The notes: generated by a model from the letters alone, not told the origin. Counted from the first letter of the stretch, positions 1-5,569 are shown. The stretch is DNA of 9,467 bases from Candidatus Desantisiibacteriota bacterium (GCA_016208205.1 JACQYP010000095.1:1-9467), one strand, 5' to 3'. Translations and numbers: made by a program.

Positions 1-163
1 AAGAATAACCCCATTATCGTAGAATTATGTTGAATTATGATGTAAATTTCAGCTACACAGGTTAAAAAGTGGGGGGAATTCTTAAAGGGTGGCTTGCTGA
101 GACAAGTATATAAAAGGCTCCGGATTATCCGAGAGCGTTCTAGATTATCTTAAAGGAGGAAAG
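1..163 (+). other. Upstream region and leader of rplM
   Basis: No convincing gene is visible. The stretch is AT-rich. A TATATAAAA box lies at 107-115, but no good -35 sits at a standard distance, so I do not call a promoter. A small leader hairpin occurs at 118-135: CTC, CGGA, loop TTA, TCCG, a bulged A, then GAG. It lies just before the Shine-Dalgarno sequence and could be a ribosomal-protein leader structure, but it is too short to assign to a known family. The ribosome-binding site AAAGGAGGA is at 152-160. Confidence 0.4.
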
Positions 164-598
164 ATGAAGACATATATGGCGAAGACAGGCGAGGCAGGAG
201 GAAAGTGGTATATAGTTGATGCTACAAATGTTGCATTAGGAAGACTGGCAAGCTGCACAGCAAAAATACTTAGAGGGAAGAATAATCCTTTATTTACCCC
301 ACATGTTGATACTGGTGATTCAGTAATCATTGTTAATGCAGATAATGTTCTGCTTACAGGCAAGAAAAAGCAGCAAAAGTTTTATTATCGGCATACCGGG
401 TATCTGGGAGGGTTAAAGAGTACTCGTTACGATAAACTCCTATCAACTAATGCTGAAAAAGTAATTATGCTTGCAGTAAAAAGGATGATTCCTGATACTG
501 TCCTTGGTCGGGCAATGTTCAGAAAATTAAAGGTTTATGCCGGGGATGTGCATCCACATGAAGCACAAAAACCAGAACCGTTAAAATTAAAGGTGTAA
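164..598 (+). CDS. rplM: 50S ribosomal protein L13
   Basis: This is ribosomal protein L13, an early-assembling protein of the large subunit that binds 23S rRNA. The 144 residues match the usual family length of about 142-145. The N-terminus MKTYMAK is the L13 start signature, followed by WYIVDATNVALGRLAS, the HVDTGDSVIIVNADNV segment, the GKKKQQKFYYRHTGYLGGLK segment, and a VKRMIPDTVLGR / HPHEAQKPE C-terminal part. The start at 164 is preferred over the ATG at 176 because the strong GGAGG at 155-159 lies 4 nt upstream of 164 and the MKTY residues are conserved. It is followed by rpsI, the near-universal L13-S9 operon partner, but the 105-bp gap is filled by an inverted heptamer repeat. Identification is secure. 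Confidence 0.98.
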   Translation: MKTYMAKTGEAGGKWYIVDATNVALGRLASCTAKILRGKNNPLFTPHVDTGDSVIIVNADNVLLTGKKKQQKFYYRHTGYLGGLKSTRYDKLLSTNAEKVIMLAVKRMIPDTVLGRAMFRKLKVYAGDVHPHEAQKPEPLKLKV

Positions 599-606
599 AA
601 TCTCTC

Positions 607-690
607 GAATCGCGAATCGCGAATCTGTTCTATTTCTTCAGATTCACGATTCGCGATTCAAAATTCGCGATTCGTGATTTGCGATTAAAG
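607..690 (+). repeat. Heptamer-repeat hairpin between rplM and rpsI
   Basis: Read in 7-bp units from 607, the left arm is GAATCGC twice then GAATCTG (607-627). The right arm contains ATTCACG, ATTCGCG, ATTCAAA, ATTCGCG, ATTCGTG and ATTTGCG (642-683). Arms 607-627 and 639-659 are reverse complements at 20 of 21 positions around an 11-nt loop (628-638), so the transcript should form a long stem. The array starts 8 nt after the rplM stop. It ends where the rpsI ribosome-binding site begins (AAAGGAGGA, 687-695), leaving that site unpaired. It could separate the expression or mRNA stability of L13 and S9; this is inference. Confidence 0.85.
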
Positions 691-703
691 GAGGATTGTT
701 AGG

Positions 704-1102
704 GTGATAGGAAATCAATATTATGGAACAGGTCGTCGGAAAAGGGCTATTGCCCGGGTAAGATTGGTTGCTGGAAATGGAAAAATGATGGTTAATGATC
801 TGGAGATAAAGGAATATCTGGGTGGTTTAAGTGATACCCAGTTGCCTGTTGTCCAGCAGCCATTAGTTGCTACCTCAACCATTGGCAAGTATGATGTGCT
901 TGTCAGGGTAGGCGGTGGTGGAAAGATAGGACAGGTTGGTGCTATTCGTCATGGGATTGCCAGGGCACTGCTTGAATCCAATTTAGAATTTAAGCCTATA
1001 TTACGCAGGGGTGGATTTTTAACCAGGGATCCACGAGAACATGAACGAAAGAAATATGGTCTTTATGGTCGAAGACGCCGTTTCCAGTATTCCAAGAGAT
1101 AA
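704..1102 (+). CDS. rpsI: 30S ribosomal protein S9
   Basis: This is ribosomal protein S9 of the small subunit, whose C-terminal tail reaches the P-site tRNA. The 132-residue length is typical. Family signatures are [16 protein letters not shown] near the N-terminus, [21 protein letters not shown] in the middle, and the basic end [28 protein letters not shown], which finishes in the conserved SKR tail. The start is GTG at 704. AAAGGAGGA at 687-695 places GGAGG 9 nt upstream, and no ATG fits the family N-terminus. It is transcribed with rplM and probably ends the operon at the hairpin at 1121-1153. Nothing in the protein looks abnormal. Confidence 0.98.
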   Translation: MIGNQYYGTGRRKRAIARVRLVAGNGKMMVNDLEIKEYLGGLSDTQLPVVQQPLVATSTIGKYDVLVRVGGGGKIGQVGAIRHGIARALLESNLEFKPILRRGGFLTRDPREHERKKYGLYGRRRRFQYSKR

Positions 1103-1120
1103 TTGGAGTTACAATCAAGG

Positions 1121-1153
1121 TTTGCAGGGGCAGGATTATCTTGTCCTTGCAAA
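1121..1153 (+). terminator. Terminator-like hairpin after rpsI
   Basis: Positions 1121-1134 can pair with 1140-1153 as a 14-bp stem, including several G-U wobbles, around a 5-nt loop. It begins 18 nt after the rpsI stop. No run of T follows, so it is either a weak intrinsic terminator or an mRNA-end stabiliser. The wobbles favour the plus-strand transcript. Confidence 0.5.
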
Positions 1154-1208
1154 TCATATGAGTTAGGCTATTAGACTGTAGTGTTGTGTCAACTGTAGAA
1201 TGACGCAT

Positions 1209-1233
1209 GTAGTGTCCGTTTCCCAAACGGACA
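1209..1233 (+). repeat. REP-like GTAG hairpin (copy A)
   Basis: GTAG at 1209-1212 is followed by a stem GTCCGTTT (1214-1221), loop CCC, and AAACGGAC (1225-1232); T1213 and A1233 extend it to 9 bp. GTAG directly 5' of a short hairpin is the hallmark of REP sequences recognised by RAYT/TnpA-REP proteins. It is nested in a longer imperfect inverted repeat (1191-1202 with 1254-1265, 11 of 12), and a CTAC lies at 1251-1254. It matches the architecture of the copies in leuS and lpxK. Confidence 0.7.
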
Positions 1234-1346
1234 GATGAGGGCAGCTATCCCTACATTCTACTGTTAGAAAAAACACCTGAGTAGTTACAAAATATTTATA
1301 GCCGCAAGCGGTTACACACAATATTAGTCTATATGTGATTATTAAA

Positions 1347-1384
1347 TACCCCCTGCAGGCATAGGTATGTGCCTGCAGGGGGTA
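1347..1384. other. Perfect 15-bp hairpin
   Basis: TACCCCCTGCAGGCA (1347-1361) is exactly complementary to 1370-1384 around an 8-nt loop. It is GC-rich and very stable, with no T-run after it. It lies in the middle of the 586-bp element and could be a bidirectional transcription block or a nested palindromic insertion. No function can be assigned. Confidence 0.75.
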
Positions 1385-1439
1385 GGTTCTAATATATAGG
1401 CTGAAGGTGAATAGGCGGTTAGATTAAAAGGATGATATA

Positions 1440-1518
1440 TTAACCACGAACAGGCACTAACAAATACTAACAAATATTAAATTTCATGTTCGTGTCAGTT
1501 CGTGTTAGTTTGTGGTTA
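1440..1518. repeat. TTAACCAC-type inverted repeat
   Basis: The region opens with TTAACCACGAACAGGCACTA and closes with GTTAGTTTGTGGTTA, so its ends are inverted copies. Inside, ACTAAC and CACGAAC-type words recur at about 9-bp spacing. The TTAACCAC(A/G)AA opening followed by GGCAC also appears in the tandem repeat at 9260-9336, which indicates a dispersed family. Confidence 0.6.
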
Positions 1519-1648
1519 GACTTATTCATGAGCTTGAAATTGGTGGCTGAAGGCTGTCGGCTCTCCTTACAGTCTAACAGCCTACTGTCCTGTCAACCGT
1601 ACGATGTCGCAAAATAGCATTGTCATCCCGAAGGAGTACTCGATGAGT

Positions 1649-1701
1649 GTCATCCCGAACTACTGTGAGGGATCTTATTCCTTACAGTATTTCGGAATGA
1701 C
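1649..1701. repeat. TGTCATCCCGAA palindromic repeat
   Basis: Positions 1649-1670 and 1680-1701 are reverse complements at 19 of 22 positions around a 9-nt loop, beginning GTCATCCCGAA and ending TTCGGAATGAC. A further TGTCATCCCGAAGGAGTACT copy lies just upstream at 1621-1640. It resembles the TGTCATCCC dispersed repeats seen in many bacterial genomes; I cannot assign a named family. Confidence 0.65.
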
Positions 1702-1757
1702 AGAATACGACACTGGAAGGTTGACACGACACTACAGTCTAATAGCCTAATACGAGT

Positions 1758-1770
1758 GAGGAGAGAAGTG
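1758..1770 (+). promoter_or_regulatory. leuS ribosome-binding site and start choice
   Basis: GAGGAG (1758-1763) lies 4 nt before GTG 1768, the same spacing used by rplM. The in-frame GTG at 1756 overlaps this site, has no Shine-Dalgarno of its own, and would add residues not typical of LeuRS. GTG 1768 gives [14 protein letters not shown], the usual N-terminal pattern, so 1768 is preferred. The site abuts the target duplication of the upstream element (1750-1757). Confidence 0.65.
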
Positions 1771-2013
1771 GATAAGTATAACTTTGCAGAAATAGAGAAT
1801 AGATGGCAAACAAGATGGGAGCAGGACAAAAGGTTTGAGACAGCAACCAAAACCGATAAACCTAAATACTATTGTCTGGAGATGTTTCCATATCCATCAG
1901 GCAGAATACATATGGGACATGTCCGAAATTATACCATTGGAGATGTTATTGCCAGATACAAGATGATGCATGGTGTGAATGGTCTACATCCCATGGGTTG
2001 GGATGCCTTTGGA

Positions 2014-2016
2014 TGA
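2014..2016 (+). other. In-frame TGA at an invariant leucine of leuS
   Basis: Codons on both sides (GCC TTT GGA, TGA, CCT GCG GAA AAT) fit GWDAFGLPAEN exactly, so no frameshift is involved. A TTA or TTG leucine codon could have become TGA by one or two substitutions. TGA terminates four genes in this window, including leuS itself, and occurs inside no other gene, which argues against codon reassignment. Confidence 0.9.
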
Positions 2017-2115
2017 CCTGCGGAAAATGCGGCTATTTCCAAGAATAGGCATCCTGATGTAGGGACTAAAAGCAATTGTAATGAAGAATATTACAAATGG
2101 AATCAATGGCTTTTT

Positions 2116-4191
2116 TTGAAATTTTATGAAAAGGGGCTGGCATATAAGCAAGAGGCAGATGTTAACTGGTGTGATAAGTGTCAGACTGTTCTGGCTAATG
2201 AACAGGTAGAGGGTGGCTGTTGCTGGCGATGCGGTACACATGCCGGAACAAAAAGACTTTCTCAGTGGTTCTTCCGTATTACAGCCTATGCAGATAAACT
2301 GCTCAATGATCATTCTTTGTTGGGGAATTGGCCTGAACGGGTATTGAGTATGCAGAAGAACTGGATAGGCAGGAGTTATGGGTGTGAGATAGATTTCAGG
2401 CTATCGAGCGATAACGATAAAATAATAAAGGTGTTTACCACAAGGGCTGATACGATATTTGGGGCAACATACATTGTCCTTGCCCCACAACACCCTTTTG
2501 TTGATGAACTAATTAATGGTGCTGAGCATGAGGCTCAGATCAGGCAGTTTATAGAGCAGTGTAAGGTCAGGGTGGCTCTGGATGAAGAGGTCGAAAAAAA
2601 GGGCATCTTTACCGGGGCATATGCTGTAAACCCTGTTAATGGGGAACAAATCCCTGTCTGGATTGCAAATTATGTTCTGATGGCATATGGAACCGGTGCA
2701 ATCATGGCTGTCCCTACCCATGACCAGCGGGATTTTGAGTTTTCTAAGAAATATTGTTTGCCGGCAAGGGTGGTGATTCAGTCTCCAGTCTCCAGTTTTC
2801 AGCCTTCAGCCTTCAGCCTTCAGCCTTCTGATAATATGACCTGTGCCTATGAAGAGCAAGGGATAATGACAAACTCTGGGGCATTTAACGGCATGGGAAA
2901 TGTTGAGGCAAAAGAGGCTATTATCTCCTGGATGGAGAAACAAGGCATAGGCAGGAAAAAGGTTAATTATCGTTTGAGAGACTGGTTAGTTTCAAGGCAA
3001 AGGTATTGGGGGACGCCAATACCCATGATTTATTGTGATTGTTGCGGATTGGTCCCGGTGAAAGAAGACGAATTGCCTGTAAGACTGCCAAGGGGATTGG
3101 ATATCTCAGGCGGGAAAACCCTTGCTTCATCTCTTGAGTTTATCAACACAAAATGCCCTGTCTGCGGGAGGGATGCTCGAAGAGAAACAGACACCATGGA
3201 TACCTTTGTTGATTCATCATGGTATTTTGCCAGATATGTTTCTCCTCATGATGATACGCAGCCAATAGATACAACTATGGCAGATCACTTTTTGCCTGTT
3301 GATCAATATATTGGCGGGATAGAACACGCTATCCTGCATCTTTTGTACTCCCGTTTTTTTATTAAGGTTATAGCAGATATTGGTTTGATTAATCATCAGG
3401 AGCCATTTGCCAATCTCCTTACCCAGGGGATGGTCATCAAGGATGGAGCCAAGATGTCCAAATCCAAGGGGAATGTGGTTGACCCCGATGATATTGTTAA
3501 TAAATATGGGGCTGATACTGTTCGGGTATTTATCCTGTTTGCTGCCCCCCCGGAAAAGGATCTGGAATGGTCTGAGCAAGGGGTAGAAGGGGCATATAGA
3601 TTCCTGAATCGGGTGTGGAGGATTGTTGTCCAGGGGTCAGGGGTCAGGATTAAGCTTGAGAATCTATCTGCTCGTGCTAAGGCAATTTATTCATTTACCC
3701 ATCGTACCATAAAAAGGGTTACTGAGGATATCGAGGTTTTTCACTTTAATACCGCTATTTCTGCCTGTATGGAATTGGTAAATGAGATTTATCGGGAAGT
3801 AGACGAAGCGTCTCGCTTCGTGTCCTCAACGAGCCGAGACGGCTCGACTACTGATCTATTTATTCTGCATGAGGCCTTGAGGAATCTAATCATACTGCTT
3901 TCTCCATTTGCCCCTCATATCTGCGAGGAGTTATGGCAGGTTTTGGGGAATTCTACAAGCATACTTGATGAGCCATGGCCGGAATATCTTCCAGAAGCAA
4001 TCTATGAAGAGACCATAGTTATCATTGTTCAGATAAATGGGAAGGTAAGGGATAAAATCTCTGTACCGGCTGAAAGCACAGAAGAGGTTATTAAGGCTGA
4101 AGCCCTTAAGGCTGCAAGAGAAAAATTGGGTACAAAGGCTATAAAGAATGTTATAGTTGTGCCCGGCAAATTAGTTAATATTGTGGTATGA
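2116..4191 (+). CDS. leuS: LeuRS open portion downstream of the stop (zinc, editing, KMSKS, anticodon domains)
   Basis: This 691-codon stretch would need the TTG at 2116 as a start and has no Shine-Dalgarno, so independent translation is doubtful. Domains in order: zinc knuckle (WCDKCQTVLANEQV, CCWRCG); CP1 editing domain with TTRADTIFG and GTGAIMAVPTHDQRDFEF; the catalytic return RLRDWLVSRQRYWGTP; a second Cys cluster (YCDCCG, then CPVCGRDARRETDTMDTFVDSSWYF); KMSKS at 3451-3465 in GAKMSKSKGNVVDPDD; and an anticodon-binding helical domain with LLSPFAPHICEELW, followed by a C-terminal VQINGKVRDKI domain. TTRADT has Ala where Pro is usual. Three repeat-derived insertions (2779-2827, 3631-3651, 3799-3851) fall in variable loops and keep the frame, which implies purifying selection until recently. 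Confidence 0.75.
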   Translation: MKFYEKGLAYKQEADVNWCDKCQTVLANEQVEGGCCWRCGTHAGTKRLSQWFFRITAYADKLLNDHSLLGNWPERVLSMQKNWIGRSYGCEIDFRLSSDNDKIIKVFTTRADTIFGATYIVLAPQHPFVDELINGAEHEAQIRQFIEQCKVRVALDEEVEKKGIFTGAYAVNPVNGEQIPVWIANYVLMAYGTGAIMAVPTHDQRDFEFSKKYCLPARVVIQSPVSSFQPSAFSLQPSDNMTCAYEEQGIMTNSGAFNGMGNVEAKEAIISWMEKQGIGRKKVNYRLRDWLVSRQRYWGTPIPMIYCDCCGLVPVKEDELPVRLPRGLDISGGKTLASSLEFINTKCPVCGRDARRETDTMDTFVDSSWYFARYVSPHDDTQPIDTTMADHFLPVDQYIGGIEHAILHLLYSRFFIKVIADIGLINHQEPFANLLTQGMVIKDGAKMSKSKGNVVDPDDIVNKYGADTVRVFILFAAPPEKDLEWSEQGVEGAYRFLNRVWRIVVQGSGVRIKLENLSARAKAIYSFTHRTIKRVTEDIEVFHFNTAISACMELVNEIYREVDEASRFVSSTSRDGSTTDLFILHEALRNLIILLSPFAPHICEELWQVLGNSTSILDEPWPEYLPEAIYEETIVIIVQINGKVRDKISVPAESTEEVIKAEALKAAREKLGTKAIKNVIVVPGKLVNIVV
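2779..2827 (+). repeat. Heptamer array inside leuS
   Basis: There are seven contiguous 7-bp units: CAGTCTC twice, CAGTTTT once, CAGCCTT four times. They encode the low-complexity run QSPVSSFQPSAFSLQPS in a variable loop of the editing domain, between RVVIQ and MTCAYEEQGIM. Because 7 is not a multiple of 3, gain or loss of one unit would shift the frame. Confidence 0.9.
3631..3651 (+). repeat. Short heptamer array inside leuS
   Basis: CAGGGGT occurs twice, followed by CAGGATT, in perfect 7-bp register. It encodes roughly VQGSGVRIK at the linker after FLNRVWRIV, before the anticodon-binding helices. It follows the same CAG-N4 pattern as the array at 2779-2827 and the one at 6917-6944. Confidence 0.65.
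3799..3851 (+). repeat. Inverted pair of REP-like hairpins (BIME-like) inside leuS (copies B and C)
   Basis: Copy B: GTAG (3799-3802), then ACGAAGCG, loop TCT, CGCTTCGT (3803-3821). Copy C runs on the other strand: CTAC at 3848-3851 preceded by CGAGCCG, loop AGA, CGGCTCG (3830-3846). Two GTAG hairpins facing each other across a short spacer have the layout of a bacterial interspersed mosaic element. The insertion encodes about VDEASRFVSSTSRDGSTT between LVNEIYRE and LFILHEALRNL, where LeuRS normally has a short variable connection. GTCTCG (3810-3815) and CGAGAC (3835-3840), each overlapping a loop, are complementary, so a loop-loop contact is possible. Confidence 0.85.
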
Positions 4192-4195
4192 TAAG

Positions 4196-4225
4196 ATAAG
4201 TGAAAAGTGAAAAACTAAAAGTGAA
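4196..4225 (+). repeat. Heptamer array after leuS
   Basis: AAGTGAA twice, AAACTAA, then AAGTGAA, all in 7-bp register from 4198. It begins 6 nt after the leuS stop. Positions 4196-4211 are exactly inverted at 4678-4693, upstream of motA, so the whole leuS-motA spacer is bracketed by a perfect 16-bp inverted repeat. Confidence 0.8.
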
Positions 4226-4363
4226 GAAATTTATGAAATTGTTTCTGAAAAAAAACATAGAATATTTACCATGAAAGCACGAAAGTAGGGGCGAATAATT
4301 ATTCACCCCTATCTGCGTTTCGTGTTTTCATCCTTTCGTGATTTCGTGATGAAAAAATTTCTT
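4224..4363. repeat. Imperfect foldback with a TAGGGG palindrome
   Basis: The outer words AAGAAATTT (4224-4232) and AAATTTCTT (4355-4363) are inverted. Inside, CATGAAAGCACGAAA has an inverted relative just right of the centre. The core at 4286-4311 is TAGGGG, then the perfect palindrome GAATAATTATTC, then CCCCTA, with one mismatch between arms. Two direct copies of TTTCGTGA occur at 4334-4349. This looks like a small dispersed palindrome and has no coding potential. Confidence 0.55.
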
Positions 4364-4372
4364 AAAATAAGT

Positions 4373-4656
4373 GTATCCTCTCAAAAAAGCATGGTAAAAA
4401 AGATAAGGAAAATATTTCGAATTGTACGATTATCTTAGCCCTGTAGGGGTAATATGTTTGTAGCCATATGGTTATCTCACCAATTAAACCCCAGAGGGGT
4501 GACATGTTAAGAACATGTCGCTCCTATGGAGCTTTTCTTGTTTGTTTTGTCCATATTCTACAAACATTTCGCCCCGCTGGGGCTAAATATGGACAAAGGA
4601 CAGTATTTAGTAGTATTAATAAAATCATATTTTACCATGGATTTTTGAGAGGATAC
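4373..4656. mobile_element. 284-bp MITE-like element with 8-bp target duplication
   Basis: The left end (4373-4395, beginning GTATCCTCTC) and right end (4634-4656, ending GAGAGGATAC) are inverted copies at 21 of 23 positions, with weaker pairing further in. The bases immediately outside are identical on both sides: AAATAAGT at 4365-4372 and at 4657-4664, a perfect 8-bp target-site duplication. There is no transposase; the 64-codon frame inside is not protein-like. The interior is rich in nested hairpins: ACATGTT/AACATGT (4502-4518), CTCC/GGAG, GCCCC-GCT-GGGGC, and GTCCATATT (4549-4557) with AATATGGAC (4586-4594). The parent transposon family cannot be named from the ends alone. Confidence 0.85.
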
Positions 4657-4677
4657 AAATAAGTTATGATTTTTACC

Positions 4678-4693
4678 TTCACTTTTCACTTAT
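4678..4693 (-). repeat. Inverted partner of the post-leuS heptamers
   Basis: TTCACTT twice followed by AT is the exact reverse complement of 4196-4211. It ends 10 nt before the motA Shine-Dalgarno (GGAGG, 4704-4708), so a transcript reading through from leuS could bring the two arms together around the MITE. Confidence 0.75.
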
Positions 4694-4714
4694 TTACACA
4701 TATGGAGGTTATTA

Positions 4715-5509
4715 ATGGATATTTCAACATGGGTCGGCACGGTTGGAGCAGCATTTGCTATGGTTGGAGCTATAATGTTAGAAGAGGCAGGGATAGTAGG
4801 TTCAGGATATTTTAATATACCTGCAACAGTGATGATTGGTGCCGGAACATTTTTATCGACAATGGCTACATTTGACTTAAAGCATAACCTGAATGCAGGT
4901 AATTGGATCAAGATGGCATATTTTAATACAGCACATGATATAGGTGAGATAATTACGACTATATTAAACTTTGCCCAGAAGGCACGAAGGGAAGGGTTGT
5001 TGGCTTTAGAGGGAGATATTGAAGGGATACATGACCGCTTTTTGAAAAAGGGTATTCAGTTAGTGGTTGATGGAGTTGACCCTGAGCTAATCGAATCTGT
5101 GCTTGATATCGATACTGCAGGCATGAAAGCAAGGCATAAGCTTGGTGAGGAATGGTATATGTGCGCAGGTGGTATGGCTCCAACCATGGGAATCCTTGGA
5201 GCTATCATGGGATTAACTGGTGCCCTTAGTAAAATGGGCGGCGGCGACATGATGACCACCATCCATTCATTGGCCATCGCCTTTGTTGCTTCATTCTATG
5301 GTGTAGCCATAGCTAATCTGATATTGATCCCGGTTGCCGGTAAGCTAAAGTTCCTTGACCATGAAGAGGCGTTTATGCGTGATTTGATCATGACCGGTGT
5401 TTTAGCCATTCAAGCTGGAGATAACCCAAGAATAGTTGAGGAAAAGCTAAAGGCATTCTTCTCGCCAGCCACATATCCAGTGAAATCTCTGGAAGAGGCT
5501 GGGGGATGA
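4715..5509 (+). CDS. motA: MotA-type ion-channel (flagellar stator-like) protein
   Basis: MotA/TolQ/ExbB-superfamily inner-membrane protein of 264 residues, usual for MotA. MotA pairs with MotB to conduct H+ or Na+ and push on the flagellar rotor. Four membrane segments are apparent at about 6-24, 34-52, 151-172 and 184-206. The cytoplasmic loop carries the MotA signature KARREGLLALE (residues 89-99), with the basic and acidic rotor-facing residues, followed by FLKKGIQLVVDGVDPE and MKARHKLGEEWY. Helix 3 has AGGMAPTMGILGAIMGL with Pro156, and helix 4 ends YGVAIANLILIPVAGKL with Pro206, both typical. The ATG is placed by GGAGG 6 nt upstream. No motB or other motility gene is adjacent, which is unusual, so the partner must lie elsewhere. 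A non-flagellar 5TM-channel role is possible. Confidence 0.88.
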   Translation: MDISTWVGTVGAAFAMVGAIMLEEAGIVGSGYFNIPATVMIGAGTFLSTMATFDLKHNLNAGNWIKMAYFNTAHDIGEIITTILNFAQKARREGLLALEGDIEGIHDRFLKKGIQLVVDGVDPELIESVLDIDTAGMKARHKLGEEWYMCAGGMAPTMGILGAIMGLTGALSKMGGGDMMTTIHSLAIAFVASFYGVAIANLILIPVAGKLKFLDHEEAFMRDLIMTGVLAIQAGDNPRIVEEKLKAFFSPATYPVKSLEEAGG

Positions 5510-5513
5510 AATA

Positions 5514-5569
5514 ATGAATAGTGAATAATGAATAGTGAAGAATGAAGAATGAAGAATGAAGAATGAAGA
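5514..5569 (+). repeat. Eight-unit heptamer array after motA
   Basis: In strict 7-bp register: ATGAATA, GTGAATA, ATGAATA, GTGAAGA, then ATGAAGA four times (consensus RTGAAKA). It starts 4 nt after the motA stop and ends exactly where the 272-bp foldback begins. Similar inverted heptamers (TTCACTA) lie on the far side of that foldback at 5851-5864. Confidence 0.9.

Larger units (their letters stand above)
1164..1749. mobile_element. 586-bp non-autonomous element with 31-bp terminal inverted repeats
   Basis: The first 31 bases (1164-1194, beginning TAGGCTATTAGACTGTAGTG) are the reverse complement of the last 31 (1719-1749) at 29 positions. The left flank ATATGAGT (1156-1163) and right flank ATACGAGT (1750-1757) agree at 7 of 8 positions, consistent with an 8-bp target duplication that has since changed once. 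No transposase frame lies inside, so mobilisation would be in trans. The interior is a mosaic: a GTAG hairpin (1209-1233), a 15-bp perfect hairpin (1347-1384), a TTAACCAC repeat (1440-1518), an internal copy of the end motif (CAGTCTAACAGCCTA, 1572-1586) and a TGTCATCCCGAA hairpin (1649-1701). The right duplication touches the leuS translation start region. Confidence 0.65.
1768..4191 (+). pseudogene. leuS: Leucyl-tRNA synthetase, interrupted by an in-frame stop and a small deletion
   Basis: LeuRS is the cytosolic class I enzyme that charges tRNA-Leu. The N-terminal part (1768-2013) carries [11 protein letters not shown] and the HIGH-box variant HMGH at residues 48-51, in [19 protein letters not shown]. 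The family motif GWDAFGLPAENAA reads GWDAFG-TGA-PAENAA, so a stop (2014-2016, codon 83) replaces the invariant Leu. The frame then continues unchanged to 4191. Soon after, HPDVGTKSN runs straight into CNEEYYKW, where homologues carry about 23 more residues including the conserved (G/L)xxYDWxRE segment. The rest is intact and well conserved. The gene is therefore a recent pseudogene, a sequencing or assembly artefact, or, least likely, a recoded gene. A GTG start, weak operon context and three repeat insertions further downstream are additional oddities. Confidence 0.85.

Noticed and set aside
92..114. TTGCTG / TATAAA as an rplM promoter
   Set aside because: The spacing between the boxes is under 10 bp, far from the 16-18 bp required.
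1756..1758. GTG 1756 as the leuS start
   Set aside because: It overlaps the only Shine-Dalgarno and adds VRRE before the family N-terminus; GTG 1768 fits better.
2014..2016. TGA as selenocysteine or as a reassigned sense codon
   Set aside because: The position is an invariant Leu, not Cys or Sec. TGA ends four genes here and appears inside no other gene, so neither reading is supported.
4286..4311. TAGGGG palindrome as another member of the GTAG hairpin family
   Set aside because: Here the TAG of GTAG is part of the stem and there is no short pyrimidine loop, so the architecture differs from copies A-E.
4468..4662. 64-codon open frame inside the MITE-like element
   Set aside because: It spans hairpins and the right terminal repeat and shows no protein-like composition or ribosome-binding site.
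5514..5569. Heptamer array considered as a CRISPR array
   Set aside because: Units are 7 bp, directly adjacent, without spacers and with no cas genes nearby.
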